DNA of 64,000 bases, taken from NCBI GenBank assembly GCA_019802505.1, contig JAFMOC010000038.1, positions 4,902,501 to 4,966,500 of the forward strand, written 5' to 3'. The translations under genes were made by a program, and so were the position numbers. This stretch comes from Corydoras sp. C115. Lineage: Eukaryota; Chordata; Actinopteri; Siluriformes; Callichthyidae. Positions 33,683-45,271 of the stretch are shown one piece after another. The notes beneath the pieces are model-generated. The model saw nothing but the letters and a program-made list of their open reading frames with translations. It had not been told where the DNA came from and made no database searches. Every line of letters starts with the position of its first letter. The first letter of the stretch is position 1.

Positions 33683-34151
33683 GCTGCAATAACTTGCCTT
33701 ATTCTATTCTAAAACACCAAATACAGCTTCAAAGAAAGGCCCAGATGAAAAAAATTCTTGCTGTAGATGGCGCTGTGTTGAGCAGGATACCCCCATGCCT
33801 TTTTTTGTACTTGTTATTTGGACACACGGCAAAAATCTTTACACCATGAAATTAACTGTTCCTTAAAAACAAAACACTCGTAAGCTAGTACGAAGTGCGA
33901 CTTCATTATTACAACATTAATACAGCAGATTTTCCTCCTCCCCCACCCCCCAGGCCCTTTGAAGCACTTACAGCCCCACGAATTGCTCGCCATTTTTTAT
34001 GCCACATCCACATTAGGATGTTAATGTACATAAACAATCTGCATTCCAAATTAGAGTTTTAGAGCGTGGTGAAGAAATTACCAACAGATTGGGGAATCAG
34101 GAAAGTGTGTGTCTGCCTTGCAGGGAGTTGAAAACTTTATGATGGTGTGGA
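33683..34151. other. Unassigned spacer
   Basis: No feature recognised. Confidence 0.6.
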
Positions 34152-34387
34152 GTATGTGATGGCAAAACAAGTGATCCTCCACATTTAACCCATCCGTCCA
34201 ATGACACACACACACACTGAAGTGAACACACCTGCCCGGAGTGGTGGACAGCCCTATATACAGTGTCCGGCAATTGGGGTTAGGTGTCTTGTCCAAGGGT
34301 ACTTCGTATTTGGTGAGACCGGGAATCGAACTAGGAACCTTCAGGTCGCAAGGCTGGTTCCGTAACCACAAACCTACGACTTCCCCT
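34152..34387 (-). mobile_element. SINE3 copy, fullest example
   Basis: Reverse complement reads GTTACGGAACCAGCCTTGCG, B box GTTCGATTCCCGG, CCCTTGGACAAGACACC body, and a 3' part with CACTTCAGTGTGTGTG and GGATGGGTTAAATGTGGAGG. Confidence 0.7.
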
Positions 34388-34543
34388 AACCAGCTACATG
34401 CTACATTTTAGCTACATCCTTCAGGATATAACTGTGTGTATGACTTCCCTGATCCGTTTCGTTATTGTTGTGCATTTAGCCACTATACAAATAGCTACAG
34501 CATTTTCAATTGCATGTAAATGTGGCACGCTTGATTATTTGGA

Positions 34544-34860
34544 TGAGCATGTTCTCATCTCAGCGCTGGGGATTCCCAGTTCGAATCCCAATCTGGTTTG
34601 AATTTCCATGTTATCCCTGTGTCCACGTGGGTTTCCTCCGGATTCCTCCCACAGTCCAAAAACTTGGATCAAGGTCAACTGAGTTCTCCAAATTGCCCCA
34701 TATAGAGTGTGTCTGTGTGAGTGAGTGTGTTCCCAGTGATAGATTAGCGCCCTGTCCTGGGTGTATCTGCCCAGCGCCCGAGATGTTCTCCCCTGGATGG
34801 GCATGGGGAACCCCACCGCGACCCTAATAGAGGATAAAGCAGAAGATAATGGATGAATGA
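34544..34860 (+). mobile_element. V-SINE copy, A box missing, first of a tandem pair
   Basis: Starts GAGCATGTTCTCATCTCAG. Shares the unusual CAATCTGGTTTGAATTTCC with its neighbour's CAATCTGGTTCGAGTTTCC, so the two probably arose by tandem duplication. Confidence 0.9.
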
Positions 34861-35175
34861 ATGTTCTCCTCTCAGCGCTGGGGATTCCCAATCTGGTTCG
34901 AGTTTCCATGTTCTCCCCATGTCCATGTGGGTTTCCTCCGGGTTCTCCGGTTTCCTCCCACAGTCCAAAAACATGGATCACGTCAACTGAGTTCTCCAAA
35001 TTGCCCCATATAGTGTGTCTGTGTGAGTGAGTGTGTTCCCAGTGACAGATTAGCGCCCTGTCCTGGGTGTATCTGCCCAGCGCCCGAAACGTTCTCCCCT
35101 GGATGGGCATGGGGGACCCCCCCCCTGTGACCCTAGTAGAGGATAAAGCAGAAGATGGATGGATGGATGGATGGA
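34861..35175 (+). mobile_element. V-SINE copy, A box missing, second of a tandem pair
   Basis: Begins ATGTTCTCCTCTCAGCGC immediately at the preceding tail; TGGA tail 35155-35175. Confidence 0.9.
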
Positions 35176-35189
35176 TAGGTCAAAAGTTG

Positions 35190-35411
35190 AAGTGAAAGTC
35201 ACTAAGAAGTCAAGACAATCTAGAAATTTAGGGCAAACTAAACAGGATATAAACCGGATGTGTTCTGTCTATTTGTTCATCCTGAACTATATTTTTCTCT
35301 AGCTTTCTTGTTGCCGTAAAGTCTGCCATGGAATCTCATGACCGTGGTTTATCAGATCGAACATTCAGAACAGATGGTTCCATTTAATATTAAACCAATA
35401 TTTACCTGATG
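35190..35411 (+). repeat. 210-bp dispersed duplicate, copy A
   Basis: Matches 36460-36671 over its length (shared CTAAACAGGAT, TTCTGTCTATTTGTTCATCC, GGAATCTCATGACCGT). Both copies sit between V-SINEs; origin unknown. Confidence 0.8.
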
Positions 35412-35577
35412 GTGTCATGTTAGGCAAGTTATGTTTTATAGTTTTGATTTTAAAGACAGATAACGGCAACAGCTCGAGAGACCCACGTGCCCCTGCTGGA
35501 TGGATCGCGTTCCTTGCTTTTTAAGTAGGTCATTAATAAAGCACGCAAATAGGCCTGTTCATTTTCGTGGACTTCTT
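35412..35577. other. Short unassigned spacer
   Basis: No feature recognised. Confidence 0.5.
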
Positions 35578-35624
35578 TTTGATTATTGAAAAGTAAAATA
35601 ATTGATTTACCTGATAAGGACCCA
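35578..35624 (+). repeat. V-SINE 5' flank shared with 50606-50650
   Basis: TTTGATTATTGAAAAGTAAA through TTTACCTGATAAGGACC recurs inverted beside the head of the V-SINE at 50253-50600. Confidence 0.8.
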
Positions 35625-35785
35625 GGCGGCACGGTGGCTTAGTGGTTAGCAGGTTCTCCTCTCAGTGCTAGGGATTTCTGGTTCGAATCCCAATCTGGGT
35701 GGAGTTTCCATGTTCTCCCTGTGTCCGCGTGGGTTTCCTCCGGGTTCTCCGGTTTCCTCCCACAGTCCAAAAACATAGATCAAGT
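35625..35785 (+). mobile_element. V-SINE 5' half, left arm of a heads-out pair
   Basis: Intact head and core, ending ACATAGATCAAGTTA. Confidence 0.88.
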
Positions 35786-35786
35786 T

Positions 35787-35827
35787 AGAGAGGAGAACAT
35801 GCTAACCACTAATCCACCGTGCCACCC
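35787..35827 (-). mobile_element. V-SINE head, right arm of a heads-out pair
   Basis: GAGAGGAGAACATGCTAACC to CACCGTGCCACCC in reverse; the pair can fold into a hairpin. Confidence 0.82.
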
Positions 35828-35875
35828 ATAATGAAATCATACACATTTAAATAATTGGTTTGTGTCTAGGGTTTC

Positions 35876-36310
35876 ACGGAGGCTTAGTGGTTAGCATGTT
35901 CTCCTCTCAGCACTAGGGATTCCCGGTTCAAATCCCAATCTGGGTGGAGTTTCCATGTTCTCCCCGTGTCCGTATGGGTTTCCTCCGGGTTCTCCGGTTT
36001 CCTCCCACAGTCCAAAAACATAGATCAAGTTAAATTGGGAGTGGTAGCTCAGTGGTTAGCTCATTGGGATATCAATCTGAAGGTTGTGGGTTCAAATCCC
36101 AGGTCCACTGAAGTTACCAGTGTGGGTCCTTGAGCAAGACCCTTAACCCTCATTGCTCCAGGGATGTTGTGATTAACCCTGTGCCCACCTTGTAAGTTGC
36201 TTTGGATAAAAGCTTCTGCTAAATGATCAAATGTGATGTAAATGTAATTGAGTTCTCCAAATTGCCCCATATAGAGTGTCTGTGTGTGTGTGCCCAGCGA
36301 TAGATTGGCA
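35876..36310 (+). mobile_element. V-SINE copy split by SINE2, 3' end missing
   Basis: 5' part 35876-36033, 3' part 36247-36310. AATTG at both junctions is the likely target duplication of the SINE2. The body stops at GATTGGCATGCTG. Confidence 0.87.
36034..36246 (+). mobile_element. SINE2 copy, full length, nested
   Basis: Head GGTAGCTCAGTGGTTAGC, B box GGTTCAAATCC, hairpin TGCTTTGGATAAAAGCT, end AATGTGATGTAAATGTAATTG. Confidence 0.92.
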
Positions 36311-36459
36311 TGCTGTATTCTTGCACCCAGGTGTCTTCCGCTCTGTTCATTATTGCTGGAACCTCCGCTTGCCCCGCCCACTCCACTTTGCATTCCGCAA
36401 ATGCCAAAAGCCTGGGTTGGGGTGTGCCCCCCCTCCCCCCATTGGAGAACGCTGAGAAG
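36311..36459. other. Short unassigned spacer
   Basis: GC-rich stretch 36360-36440 with C runs; nothing recognised. Confidence 0.5.
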
Positions 36460-36671
36460 TAGAGACAATCTAGCTGTTTTAGCACGGCAAACTAAACAGG
36501 ATGTGAACAGGATGTGTTCTGTCTATTTGTTCATCCTGAACAATATTTTTCTCTTGCTTTCTTGTCGCCATCATTAAAAGTATGCCCTGGAATCTCATGA
36601 CCGTAGTTTATCAGATCAAACAGTCAGAACAGATGGTTACATTTAATACTAAACCAATATTTACATGATGG
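36460..36671 (+). repeat. 210-bp dispersed duplicate, copy B
   Basis: Partner of 35190-35411, with scattered substitutions and small indels. Confidence 0.8.
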
Positions 36672-36695
36672 TGCCACAGTTTCCGCATTGGAAAA

Positions 36696-37049
36696 CATCC
36701 ATCCATTATCTTCTGCTTTATCCTCTAGGGTCACGGGGAAGGGGGTTCCCCATGCCCATCCAGGGGAGAACGTCTTGGGCGCTGGGCAAATACATCCAGA
36801 ACAGGGCGCCCATGTATCACTGGGCACACACTCATTCACACACATACAAACACACTCTATATGGGACAATTTGGAGAATTCTATTGACTTGATCCATGTA
36901 TTTGGACTGTGCGAGGAAACCGGAGAACCCAGAGGAAACCCACACAGACACAGGGAGAACATGGAAACTCCACCCAGATTGGGATTCGAACCGGGAATCC
37001 CTAGCACTGAGAGGAGAACATGCTAACCACTAAGCCACCATGCCGCCCT
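36696..37049 (-). mobile_element. V-SINE copy, full length, with target-site duplication
   Basis: Perfect 12-bp flanking repeat CGCATTGGAAAA (36684-36695 and 37050-37061). Confidence 0.95.
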
Positions 37050-37061
37050 CGCATTGGAAAA

Positions 37062-37774
37062 ACACAAGAAAATGTATGAAACGAGGGGTGGGAGACGAAT
37101 GAAGACCGGAGACAGGATCTCTCCCGACAGGAACGGGCTTTATTACTATTTAAAAGACACTTAACATACAGCTGTAATGACTTACTGGCTTTAGTTGTCT
37201 GTTAAATAAAATATTAAGTTATGTGATGAATTCCATACATTAGTTTTTAAGCATTCTGAGAGTCCCGTGACTTTTTGGAAATGGGGATGATGATGATGCT
37301 GATGAAGCCATGTTTTTCAATACGTTCCACATGAAATGCGTAATCAAGTCCAGATCTACAGAAGCTTTCGAAAAAGAATTGCCCTGATGAGAGTATAGAG
37401 AGCCGATCCTAGCTTGCACCACTCAAACAAATTGCAAAGAAAGAAATTGATGGAGTATCTCTCGTTTTGCCAGTGTATTTATATCCCATAGTAACACACA
37501 TATAGCGTTACAAAATCATGCTGCAGCATGCAAATTTATTGGTAAATGTGTCTAAACAAAGTAAGTAAAAAGCTACTTGACCAAAATGTTTGGCATCCCA
37601 TTCTAAAAGCATGAGCTTATCTGAGTTGATAACCATGTGAATACAGTGTTAGTGTCCAGAGCCTTAAAATCTTTTAATAAATAAATTAATAAAGTTTATT
37701 AATATGTATAATTCACAGTGCAACTCACAGAGAACATGCTAAAGTTTCACACACAGGACCTGTAGCCAGGGCGC
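37062..37774. other. Spacer holding local duplicate A
   Basis: Includes 37386-37653 (see below). No gene recognised. Confidence 0.55.
37386..37653 (+). repeat. 267-bp local duplication, copy A
   Basis: Nearly identical to 39648-39913, with a dozen or so differences by eye. Contains GCATGCTGCAGCATGATTTT-like palindromic CATGCTGCAGCATG. Confidence 0.92.
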
Positions 37775-37784
37775 TCTATAAATA

Positions 37785-38126
37785 TCCATACATCTATCCA
37801 TTATCTTCTGCTTTATCCACTACTAGGGTCGCAGTGGGGTTCCCCATGCCCATCCAGGGAAGAACGTTTCAGATACACCCAGAACAGGATGCCAATCTAT
37901 CACTGGGCACACTCACTCACACACACACACTCTATATGGGGCATTTTGGAGAATTCAATTGACCTTGATCCATGTTTTGGACTGTGGGAGGAAACCGGAG
38001 AACCCGGAGGAAACCCATGTGGACACGGGGAGAACATGAAAACTCCACCCAAATTGGGATACGAACTGGAAATCCCTAGTGCTGAGAGGAGAACATGCTA
38101 ACCACTAAGCCACCGTGCCGCCCTGT
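37785..38126 (-). mobile_element. V-SINE copy, full length, with target-site duplication
   Basis: TCTATAAATA at 37775-37784 and 38127-38136. The GGGCGCTGGGC segment is deleted. Confidence 0.93.
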
Positions 38127-38298
38127 TCTATAAATAAAAACATTTATTTGGCTTAGTGCTGTTTAATGTGTTTGAGGTCAGAACTGGGGAACATCAGACA
38201 TGTCCTACCATGCTGTTATGAACCAGCATGGAAAAACAAACAGAAACTAGAGAGATGCATTTGAACCTGAAGAAAACGTTTCAGGCAGTGTGATTGCA

Positions 38299-38390
38299 GC
38301 GCCTGATACGTTCTCCCCTGGATGGGCATGAGAACCTCCCTGCAACCCTACTAGAGGATTAAGTTGGAGAGAATAAACAAATGAATGAAT
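38299..38390 (+). mobile_element. V-SINE fragment, 3' quarter
   Basis: GCGCCTGATACGTTCTCCCC to a TGAA tail. Confidence 0.8.
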
Positions 38391-38429
38391 AAATTACTTA
38401 GTAAAACAAAAAGAAAAGCACGGGCAGAA

Positions 38430-38708
38430 GGTGGCTTGGTGCTTAGCATGTTCTCCCTTTGTCCCCGTGGGTTTCCTCCAGGTTCTCCAGATTCCTCCCA
38501 CAGTCCAAAAACATGGATCTAGGTGAACTGAATTCTCCAAATTGCCCCATAAAGAGTGTGTGTGAGTGAGTGTGTCCAGTGACAGATTGGTGTCCTGTCC
38601 TGGGTGTATCTGCCCAGCGCCCGAAACGTTATTCCCTGGATGGACATGGGGAACCCCCCCCCGCGACCCTAGTAGAGGATAAAGCAGAAGATAATGGATG
38701 GATGGATG
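38430..38708 (+). mobile_element. V-SINE copy with B box deleted
   Basis: GTGGCTTGGTGCTTAGC joins directly to CATGTTCTCCCTTTGTCC, removing about 55 bp including the B box; rest intact. Confidence 0.88.
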
Positions 38709-38711
38709 TAA

Positions 38712-38797
38712 AAAGAAATGTGGACACAGGAAAAACATGAAACTCCACCCAGTTTTTACTATAGGCTTGCTTCACCACTAAGCCACCGTGTTGCCCC
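38712..38797 (-). mobile_element. V-SINE fragment, 5' part
   Basis: GTGGACACAGGAAAAACATG and CCACTAAGCCACCGTG in reverse; diverged between them. Confidence 0.75.
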
Positions 38798-38836
38798 CAG
38801 TGAAAAAACTTAGTACAAAAATTCTATGTTATTACA

Positions 38837-39169
38837 TTCATTCATTCATTCATTCTCTCCCGCTTTATCCTCTATTAGGGTCGCGGTGGGGTTCCCCATG
38901 CCCATCCAGGGGAGAACGTCTCAGGCGCTGGGCAGATAGACCCAGGACAGGGCGCCAATCCATCGCTGGGCACACACTCACTCACACAGACACACTCTAT
39001 ATGGGGCAATTTTGAAAATTCTATTGACTTGATGCATGTTTTTGGACTGTGGGAGGAAACCCACGCAGACACGGGGAGAACATGGAAACTCCACCCAGAT
39101 GGGGATTCGAACCGGGAATCCCTAGCGCTGAGAGGAGAACGTGCTAACCACTAAGTCACCGTGCCGCCC
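38837..39169 (-). mobile_element. V-SINE copy, young subfamily, with target-site duplication
   Basis: Perfect 13-bp flanking repeat CTATGTTATTACA (38824-38836 and 39170-39182). About 18 bp lost in the CCGGAGAACCCGGAGG part of the core. Confidence 0.95.
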
Positions 39170-39601
39170 CTATGTTATTACAGACAAAAAAATGCAAAGT
39201 CCACAGTTCTGTGATTCATTTTTGAATACATATTTAGAAATAATGATTCTGATTCTGATTGTGGTCACATGCTTAATCACTAATTAAACACAGTGACGAG
39301 ATCTACAAAATTAAATAAATGTATGTGCTTCTAAGAAATTCTTAGGAAATATTTAATTCCACTTCAAATATGAGAGCACAGCCAGGAAATATTTGTCAAG
39401 AGTGAAAGACAAAAATATCCCCGAAATAAGATGATAGATTTTTAAAATTTGTTGCAGCTTGTTGCTTAAAGGAATGTTAAGTGCTGCAGAGTCTGACATT
39501 TCCATTTAGATTTATGTGATGACATCACGGCGTGTGGAAGAGTTGAAGTTGTTTAAAATGCTTCAGACGTCAGACTTAAATCTTCATATTTTACAAATGA
39601 A

Positions 39602-39646
39602 TAAAATTGAAATATAATATGAAGACAACATTTTTTATTATTATAA
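39602..39646 (+). repeat. 45-bp direct repeat flanking duplicate B, left
   Basis: AAATTGAAATATAATATGAA then GACAACATTTTTTATTATTA; its partner is 39917-39962. Confidence 0.85.
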
Positions 39647-39647
39647 A

Positions 39648-39913
39648 GATGAGAGTATAGAGAGCCGATCCTAGCTTGCACCACTCAAACAAATTGCAAA
39701 GAAAGAAACTGATGGAGTATCTCTCGTTTTGCCAGTGTATTTATATCCCATAGTAACACACATATAGCGTTACAAAATCATGCTGCAGCATGCAAATTTA
39801 TTGATAAATGTATCTAAACAAAGTAAATAAAAAGATACTTGACCAAAATGTTTGGCATCCCATTCTAAATGCATGAGCGTATCTGAGTTGATAACCATGC
39901 ACACAGTTTTAGT
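39648..39913 (+). repeat. 267-bp local duplication, copy B
   Basis: Same orientation as copy A, about 2.26 kb away. Confidence 0.92.
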
Positions 39914-39916
39914 ATA

Positions 39917-39943
39917 AAATTTAAATATAATATCAAGACAACA

Positions 39944-39962
<19 letters not shown>
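39917..39962 (+). repeat. 45-bp direct repeat flanking duplicate B, right
   Basis: AAATTTAAATATAATATCAA then GACAACATTTTTTATTATTA, followed by an expanded (TTA)n run to 39985. Confidence 0.85.
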
Positions 39963-39988
<26 letters not shown>

Positions 39989-40006
39989 TATTATATATTA
40001 GCTTCG

Positions 40007-40267
40007 TGCGGCAGGGTGGCTTAGTGGTTAGTATGTTCTCCTCTCAGTACTAAGGATTCCTGGTTGGAATCCCAATCTGGGTGGACTTTCCATGTTCTCC
40101 CCGTGTCCTCATGGGTTTCCTCCAGGTTCTCTGGTTTCCTCCCACAGTCCAAAAACATGGATAAAGTAAATTGAATTCTCCAAATGGGGTGTGTCTGTGT
40201 GAGGAAGTGTGTGCCCAGTGATAGATTGGCATCCTGTCCTGGGTGTATCTGCCCAGTGCCCGAAATT
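40007..40267 (+). mobile_element. V-SINE 5' three quarters
   Basis: Head to CAGTGCCCGAAAT; TTGCCCCATATAG lost. Heads-out with the next piece. Confidence 0.88.
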
Positions 40268-40316
40268 TTCAACGATGACAACACATAAACACATAAAAAA
40301 TGCACCAATTAATATT

Positions 40317-40468
40317 CATTTTGGACTGTGGGAGGAAACCGGAGAACCCGGAGGAAACCCACGCGGACACGGGGAGAACATGGAAACTCCACCCAGTTTG
40401 GGATTTGAACCGGGAATTCCCAGCGTTCAGAGGAGAACATGCTAACCACTAAGCCACCGTGCCGCCCT
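40317..40468 (-). mobile_element. V-SINE 5' half
   Basis: TTTTGGACTGTGGGAGG to head GGCGGCACGGTGG in reverse. Confidence 0.88.
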
Positions 40469-40530
40469 TTAATTAACTACTTAGTGGTAATTAATTAAGT
40501 TTGTTTTCTATGGATAAATTGGCCGTTTCC
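40469..40530 (-). repeat. R3 repeat fragment
   Basis: TTAATTACTTAG.. and GTTTGTTTTCTATGGATAAA match the reverse complement of the left end of R3 (4459-4510, 59035-59080). Confidence 0.5.
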
Positions 40531-40601
40531 TACGAAATTTTATACTTCCTAAGCAGAATTAATTTAGGATAAAGTCATCTAACATGATATAGGGGTGATT
40601 T

Positions 40602-41043
<442 letters not shown>

Positions 41044-41065
41044 TGTGTATATGTATATATATACA

Positions 41066-41875
<810 letters not shown>

Positions 41876-42222
41876 AGCAACACGGTGGCTTAGTGGTTAG
41901 CATGTTCTCCTCTCAGCACTAGGGATTCCCAGTTCAAATCCCAATCTTGGTGGAGTTTCCATGTTCTCCCCATGTCCGCGTGGGTTTCTTCCAGGTTCGT
42001 CGGGTTTCCTCCCACAGTCCAAAAACGTGGATTAAGGACAATTTGAATTCTCCAAATTGCCCCATATAGAGTGTGTCTGTGTGAGTGAGTGTGTGTCCAG
42101 TGATAGATTGGTGTCCTGTCCTGGGTGTATCTGCCCAGCGCCTGAAACGTTCTCCTCTGGATTGGCATGGGGAACCTCCCCGCGACCCTAATATAGGATA
42201 AAGTGGAAGATAATGGATGGAT
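41876..42222 (+). mobile_element. V-SINE copy, full length
   Basis: Head GAGCAACACGGTGGC to TGGA tail; lies just upstream of the 516-bp tandem duplication and differs from the copies inside it. Confidence 0.93.
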
Positions 42223-42388
42223 GAGTACACAATAAAGGTGTATTGTGACGTCAGGTACTATATAGTAGAGTAGAATTTAGTTTAGGACGCTGTCGCCTCA
42301 TATACATCAGAGATGTTGATGAATTGTTATTGTAATGTTCCTGAAGTTCACGTTTGTGGTAATTACTTTATTTAACATATCTGTAACC

Positions 42389-42735
42389 AGGGTGACATGG
42401 TGGCTTAGTGGTTAGCATGTTCTCCTCTCAGCTCTAGGGATTCCATGTTCAAATCTCAATCTGGGTGGAGTTTCCATGTTCTCCCCGTGTCCGTGTGAGT
42501 TTCCTCCGGGTCCTCCAGTTTCCTTCCAGAGTCCAAAAACATGGATCAAGGTCAATTGAATTTTCCAAATTGCCCCATATAGAGTGTGTCTGTGTAAGTG
42601 AGTGTGCCCAGTGATAGATTGGCATCCTGTCCTGTGTGTATCTGCCCAGCGCCTGAAACGTTCTCCCCTGGATGGGCATGGGGAACCCCCTCCGCGACCC
42701 TAGTAGAGGATAAAGCAGAAGATAATGGACGGATA
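42389..42735 (+). mobile_element. V-SINE copy in tandem unit 1
   Basis: Head GGGTGACATGGTGGC; B box decayed to GTTCAAATCTC; tail GGACGGATAGAGG is mutated from TGGA. Confidence 0.92.
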
Positions 42736-42904
42736 GAGGAGTACACAATAAAGGTGTATTGTGACGTCACGTACTATATAGTAGAGTAGAATTTAGTTTA
42801 GGACGCTGTCACCTCATATACATCAGAGACGTTGCTGAATTGTTATTGTAATGTTCCTGAAGTTCACGTTTGAGGTAATTACTTTATTTAACATATCTGT
42901 AACC

Positions 42905-43251
42905 AGGGTGACATGGTGGCTTAGTGGTTAGCATGTTCTCCTCTCAGCTCTAGGGATTCCATGTTCAAATCTCAATCTGGGTGGAGTTTCCATGTTCTCC
43001 CCGTGTCCGTGTGAGTTTCCTCCGGGTCCTCCGGTTTCCTCCCAGAGTCCAAAAACATGGATCGAGGTCAATTGAATTTTCCAAATTGCCCCATATAGAG
43101 TGTGTCTGTGTAAGTGAGTGTGCCCAGTGATAGATTGGCATTCTGTCCTGGGTGTATCTGCCCAGCGCCTGAAACGTTCTCCCCTGGATGGGCATGGGGA
43201 ACCCCCTCCGCGACCCTAGTAGAGGATAAAGCAGAAGATAATGGACGGATA
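42905..43251 (+). mobile_element. V-SINE copy in tandem unit 2
   Basis: Same diagnostic changes as unit 1 (GTTCAAATCTC, GGACGGATAGAGG), so it was duplicated, not independently inserted. Confidence 0.92.
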
Positions 43252-43370
43252 GAGGAGTACACAATAAAGGTGCGTTGTGACGTCACGTACTATATAGTAG
43301 AGTAGAATTTAGTTTAGGACGCAGTCACCTCATACACATCAGAGACGTTGCTGAATTGTTATGGTAAAGT

Positions 43371-43634
43371 TGCTGAAAGGTAATTTTGTAAATGTTAGAA
43401 CTTGGACGACTAGTGCTGGGATTAAGAGACCTGTAGATTTATCAAGTTATTCTCGAGTCTTGATTCCTGATGATGAATTTAAATAGTTGTGTGTTGTCAG
43501 CATCCAGCCTAGGAAATCATGCACTGAAGCTTAAGTATAAAAATGAACGGCGAGGGAAGTCGAAATCCTATTTCAACAAAACGGTGGCCTAGCGTTTAAA
43601 GCGGAAGGCAGTTCCTCTGTAAATTGAATCTCCT
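43371..43634. other. Unassigned spacer
   Basis: No feature recognised. Confidence 0.55.

Positions 43635-43692
<58 letters not shown>
43635..43692. repeat. (TG)n microsatellite
   Basis: About 28 TG units. Confidence 0.95.
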
Positions 43693-43694
<2 letters not shown>

Positions 43695-43785
43695 CACCTG
43701 GAAATTGAGTGAGAAACTAGGTCAGGAGAAATGGATTAAACCTCTGGAACTATAGAGATGAGAAATGACTCACTGATAGCACCCT

Positions 43786-43874
43786 AATCCATTCACGATT
43801 GTGTTTTGCTGTGTGTTTGTGTGTGTGTGTGTGCAATGTACACACCAAGAATAATCCATTCTCGATTGTTCTTT

Positions 43875-43909
<35 letters not shown>

Positions 43910-44278
43910 TATACACACCAAGAATTATCCATTCATGGTTGTGCTTTGCTGTGTGTGTGTATGTATGTTTGTGTGTGCATGTGCGTGTGTGTGTATGTAT
44001 GCATGTGTGCGATGTACACACCAAGAATAATCCATTCACGATTGTTCTTTGGTGTATGTGTGTGTGTGTGTTCATGTGTATGTTTGTGTGTGTGTGATAT
44101 ACACATTCATGGTTGTGCTTTGCTGTGTGTGTGTATGTATGTTTGTGCGTGCGTGCGTGTGTGTGTATGTATGCATGTGTGTGATATACACACCAAGAAT
44201 AATCCATTCACGATTGTGCTTTGCTGTGTGTGTGTGTGATATACACACCAAGAATAATCCATTCATGATTGTGCTTTG

Positions 44279-44314
<36 letters not shown>

Positions 44315-44430
44315 GTATGTGATATACACACCAACAATAATCCATTCATGATTGTGCTTTGGTGTGTGTGTGTGTGTGTGTGTGTGTGTGATATACACAC
44401 CATGAATAATCCATTCATGATTGTGCTTTG

Positions 44431-44477
<47 letters not shown>

Positions 44478-44528
44478 CATGTGTGTGATATACACACCAA
44501 GAATAATTCATTCACGATTGTGCTTTGC

Positions 44529-44560
<32 letters not shown>

Positions 44561-44762
44561 CGTGTGTATGTGATATACACACCAACAATAATCCATTCAT
44601 GATTGTGCTTTGGTGTGTGTGTGTGTGTGTGTGTGTGATATACACACCAAGAATAATCCATTCACGATTGTGCTTTGGTGTGTGTGTTTGTATGTGTGTT
44701 TATGTGTAGGTGTGTGTGTGTGATATACACACCAAGAATAATCCATTCACAATTGTGCTTTG

Positions 44763-44814
<52 letters not shown>

Positions 44815-44865
44815 ATGCCTGTGTGTGATATACAGACCAAGAATAATGAATAATCCATTCAAAGC
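43786..44865. repeat. Compound minisatellite: 40-bp block alternating with (TG)n, about 14 units
   Basis: Block GATATACACACCAAGAATAA then TCCATTCATGATTGTGCTTT, followed by 15-60 bp of TG-rich sequence. ATAATCCATTC anchors recur about every 55-105 bp from 43787 to 44848. Open frames on both strands here are repeat artefacts. Confidence 0.95.
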
Positions 44866-44929
44866 AAATTCGGTGTGTTCTGTCTGCATTGCTTAAGATA
44901 GAAACACAGATACACTGTCAGGCACGTGT

Positions 44930-44973
<44 letters not shown>

Positions 44974-45143
44974 GCTCTGATAGGACCGTCATAATCTGCT
45001 GTGTGCACTCATGCTTGTCTCTGATGGTAAAAATAGCAACCTGCTCACAGACATGCACACACACTCACGTTTTAATGCCATCCAAACTCATTCATGCTGC
45101 TCTTTGTATGAGTGGAAATAGAAGTTCTGTCTCGCACACACGT

Positions 45144-45185
<42 letters not shown>

Positions 45186-45271
45186 AAAACAAACATAACA
45201 AACATAAAATTGAAATGGATCAGATTGATCATGTTGTTAAAGTGAAGCATGTTTGTGGAAGTTGCTAATCT
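44866..45271. other. Spacer with two (CA)n runs
   Basis: (CA)n at 44933-44970 and 45142-45184; no gene. Confidence 0.6.

Larger units (their letters stand above)
39183..40006. other. Spacer holding local duplicate B
   Basis: Includes 39648-39913 and its 45-bp flanking direct repeats; ends in (TTA)n 39943-39985. No gene. Confidence 0.55.
42223..43370 (+). repeat. 516-bp tandem duplication, 2.2 units
   Basis: GAGTACACAATAAAGGTG recurs at 42223, 42739 and 43255, exactly 516 bp apart. Each full unit is about 165 bp of single-copy sequence (with CTATATAGTAGAGTAG) followed by one V-SINE. The third unit stops after about 115 bp. The units differ at a handful of positions. Confidence 0.95.

Noticed and set aside
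43770..44889. Cys/Val-rich and His/Thr-rich open frames
   Set aside because: These are read-through of (TG)n and (CA)n.
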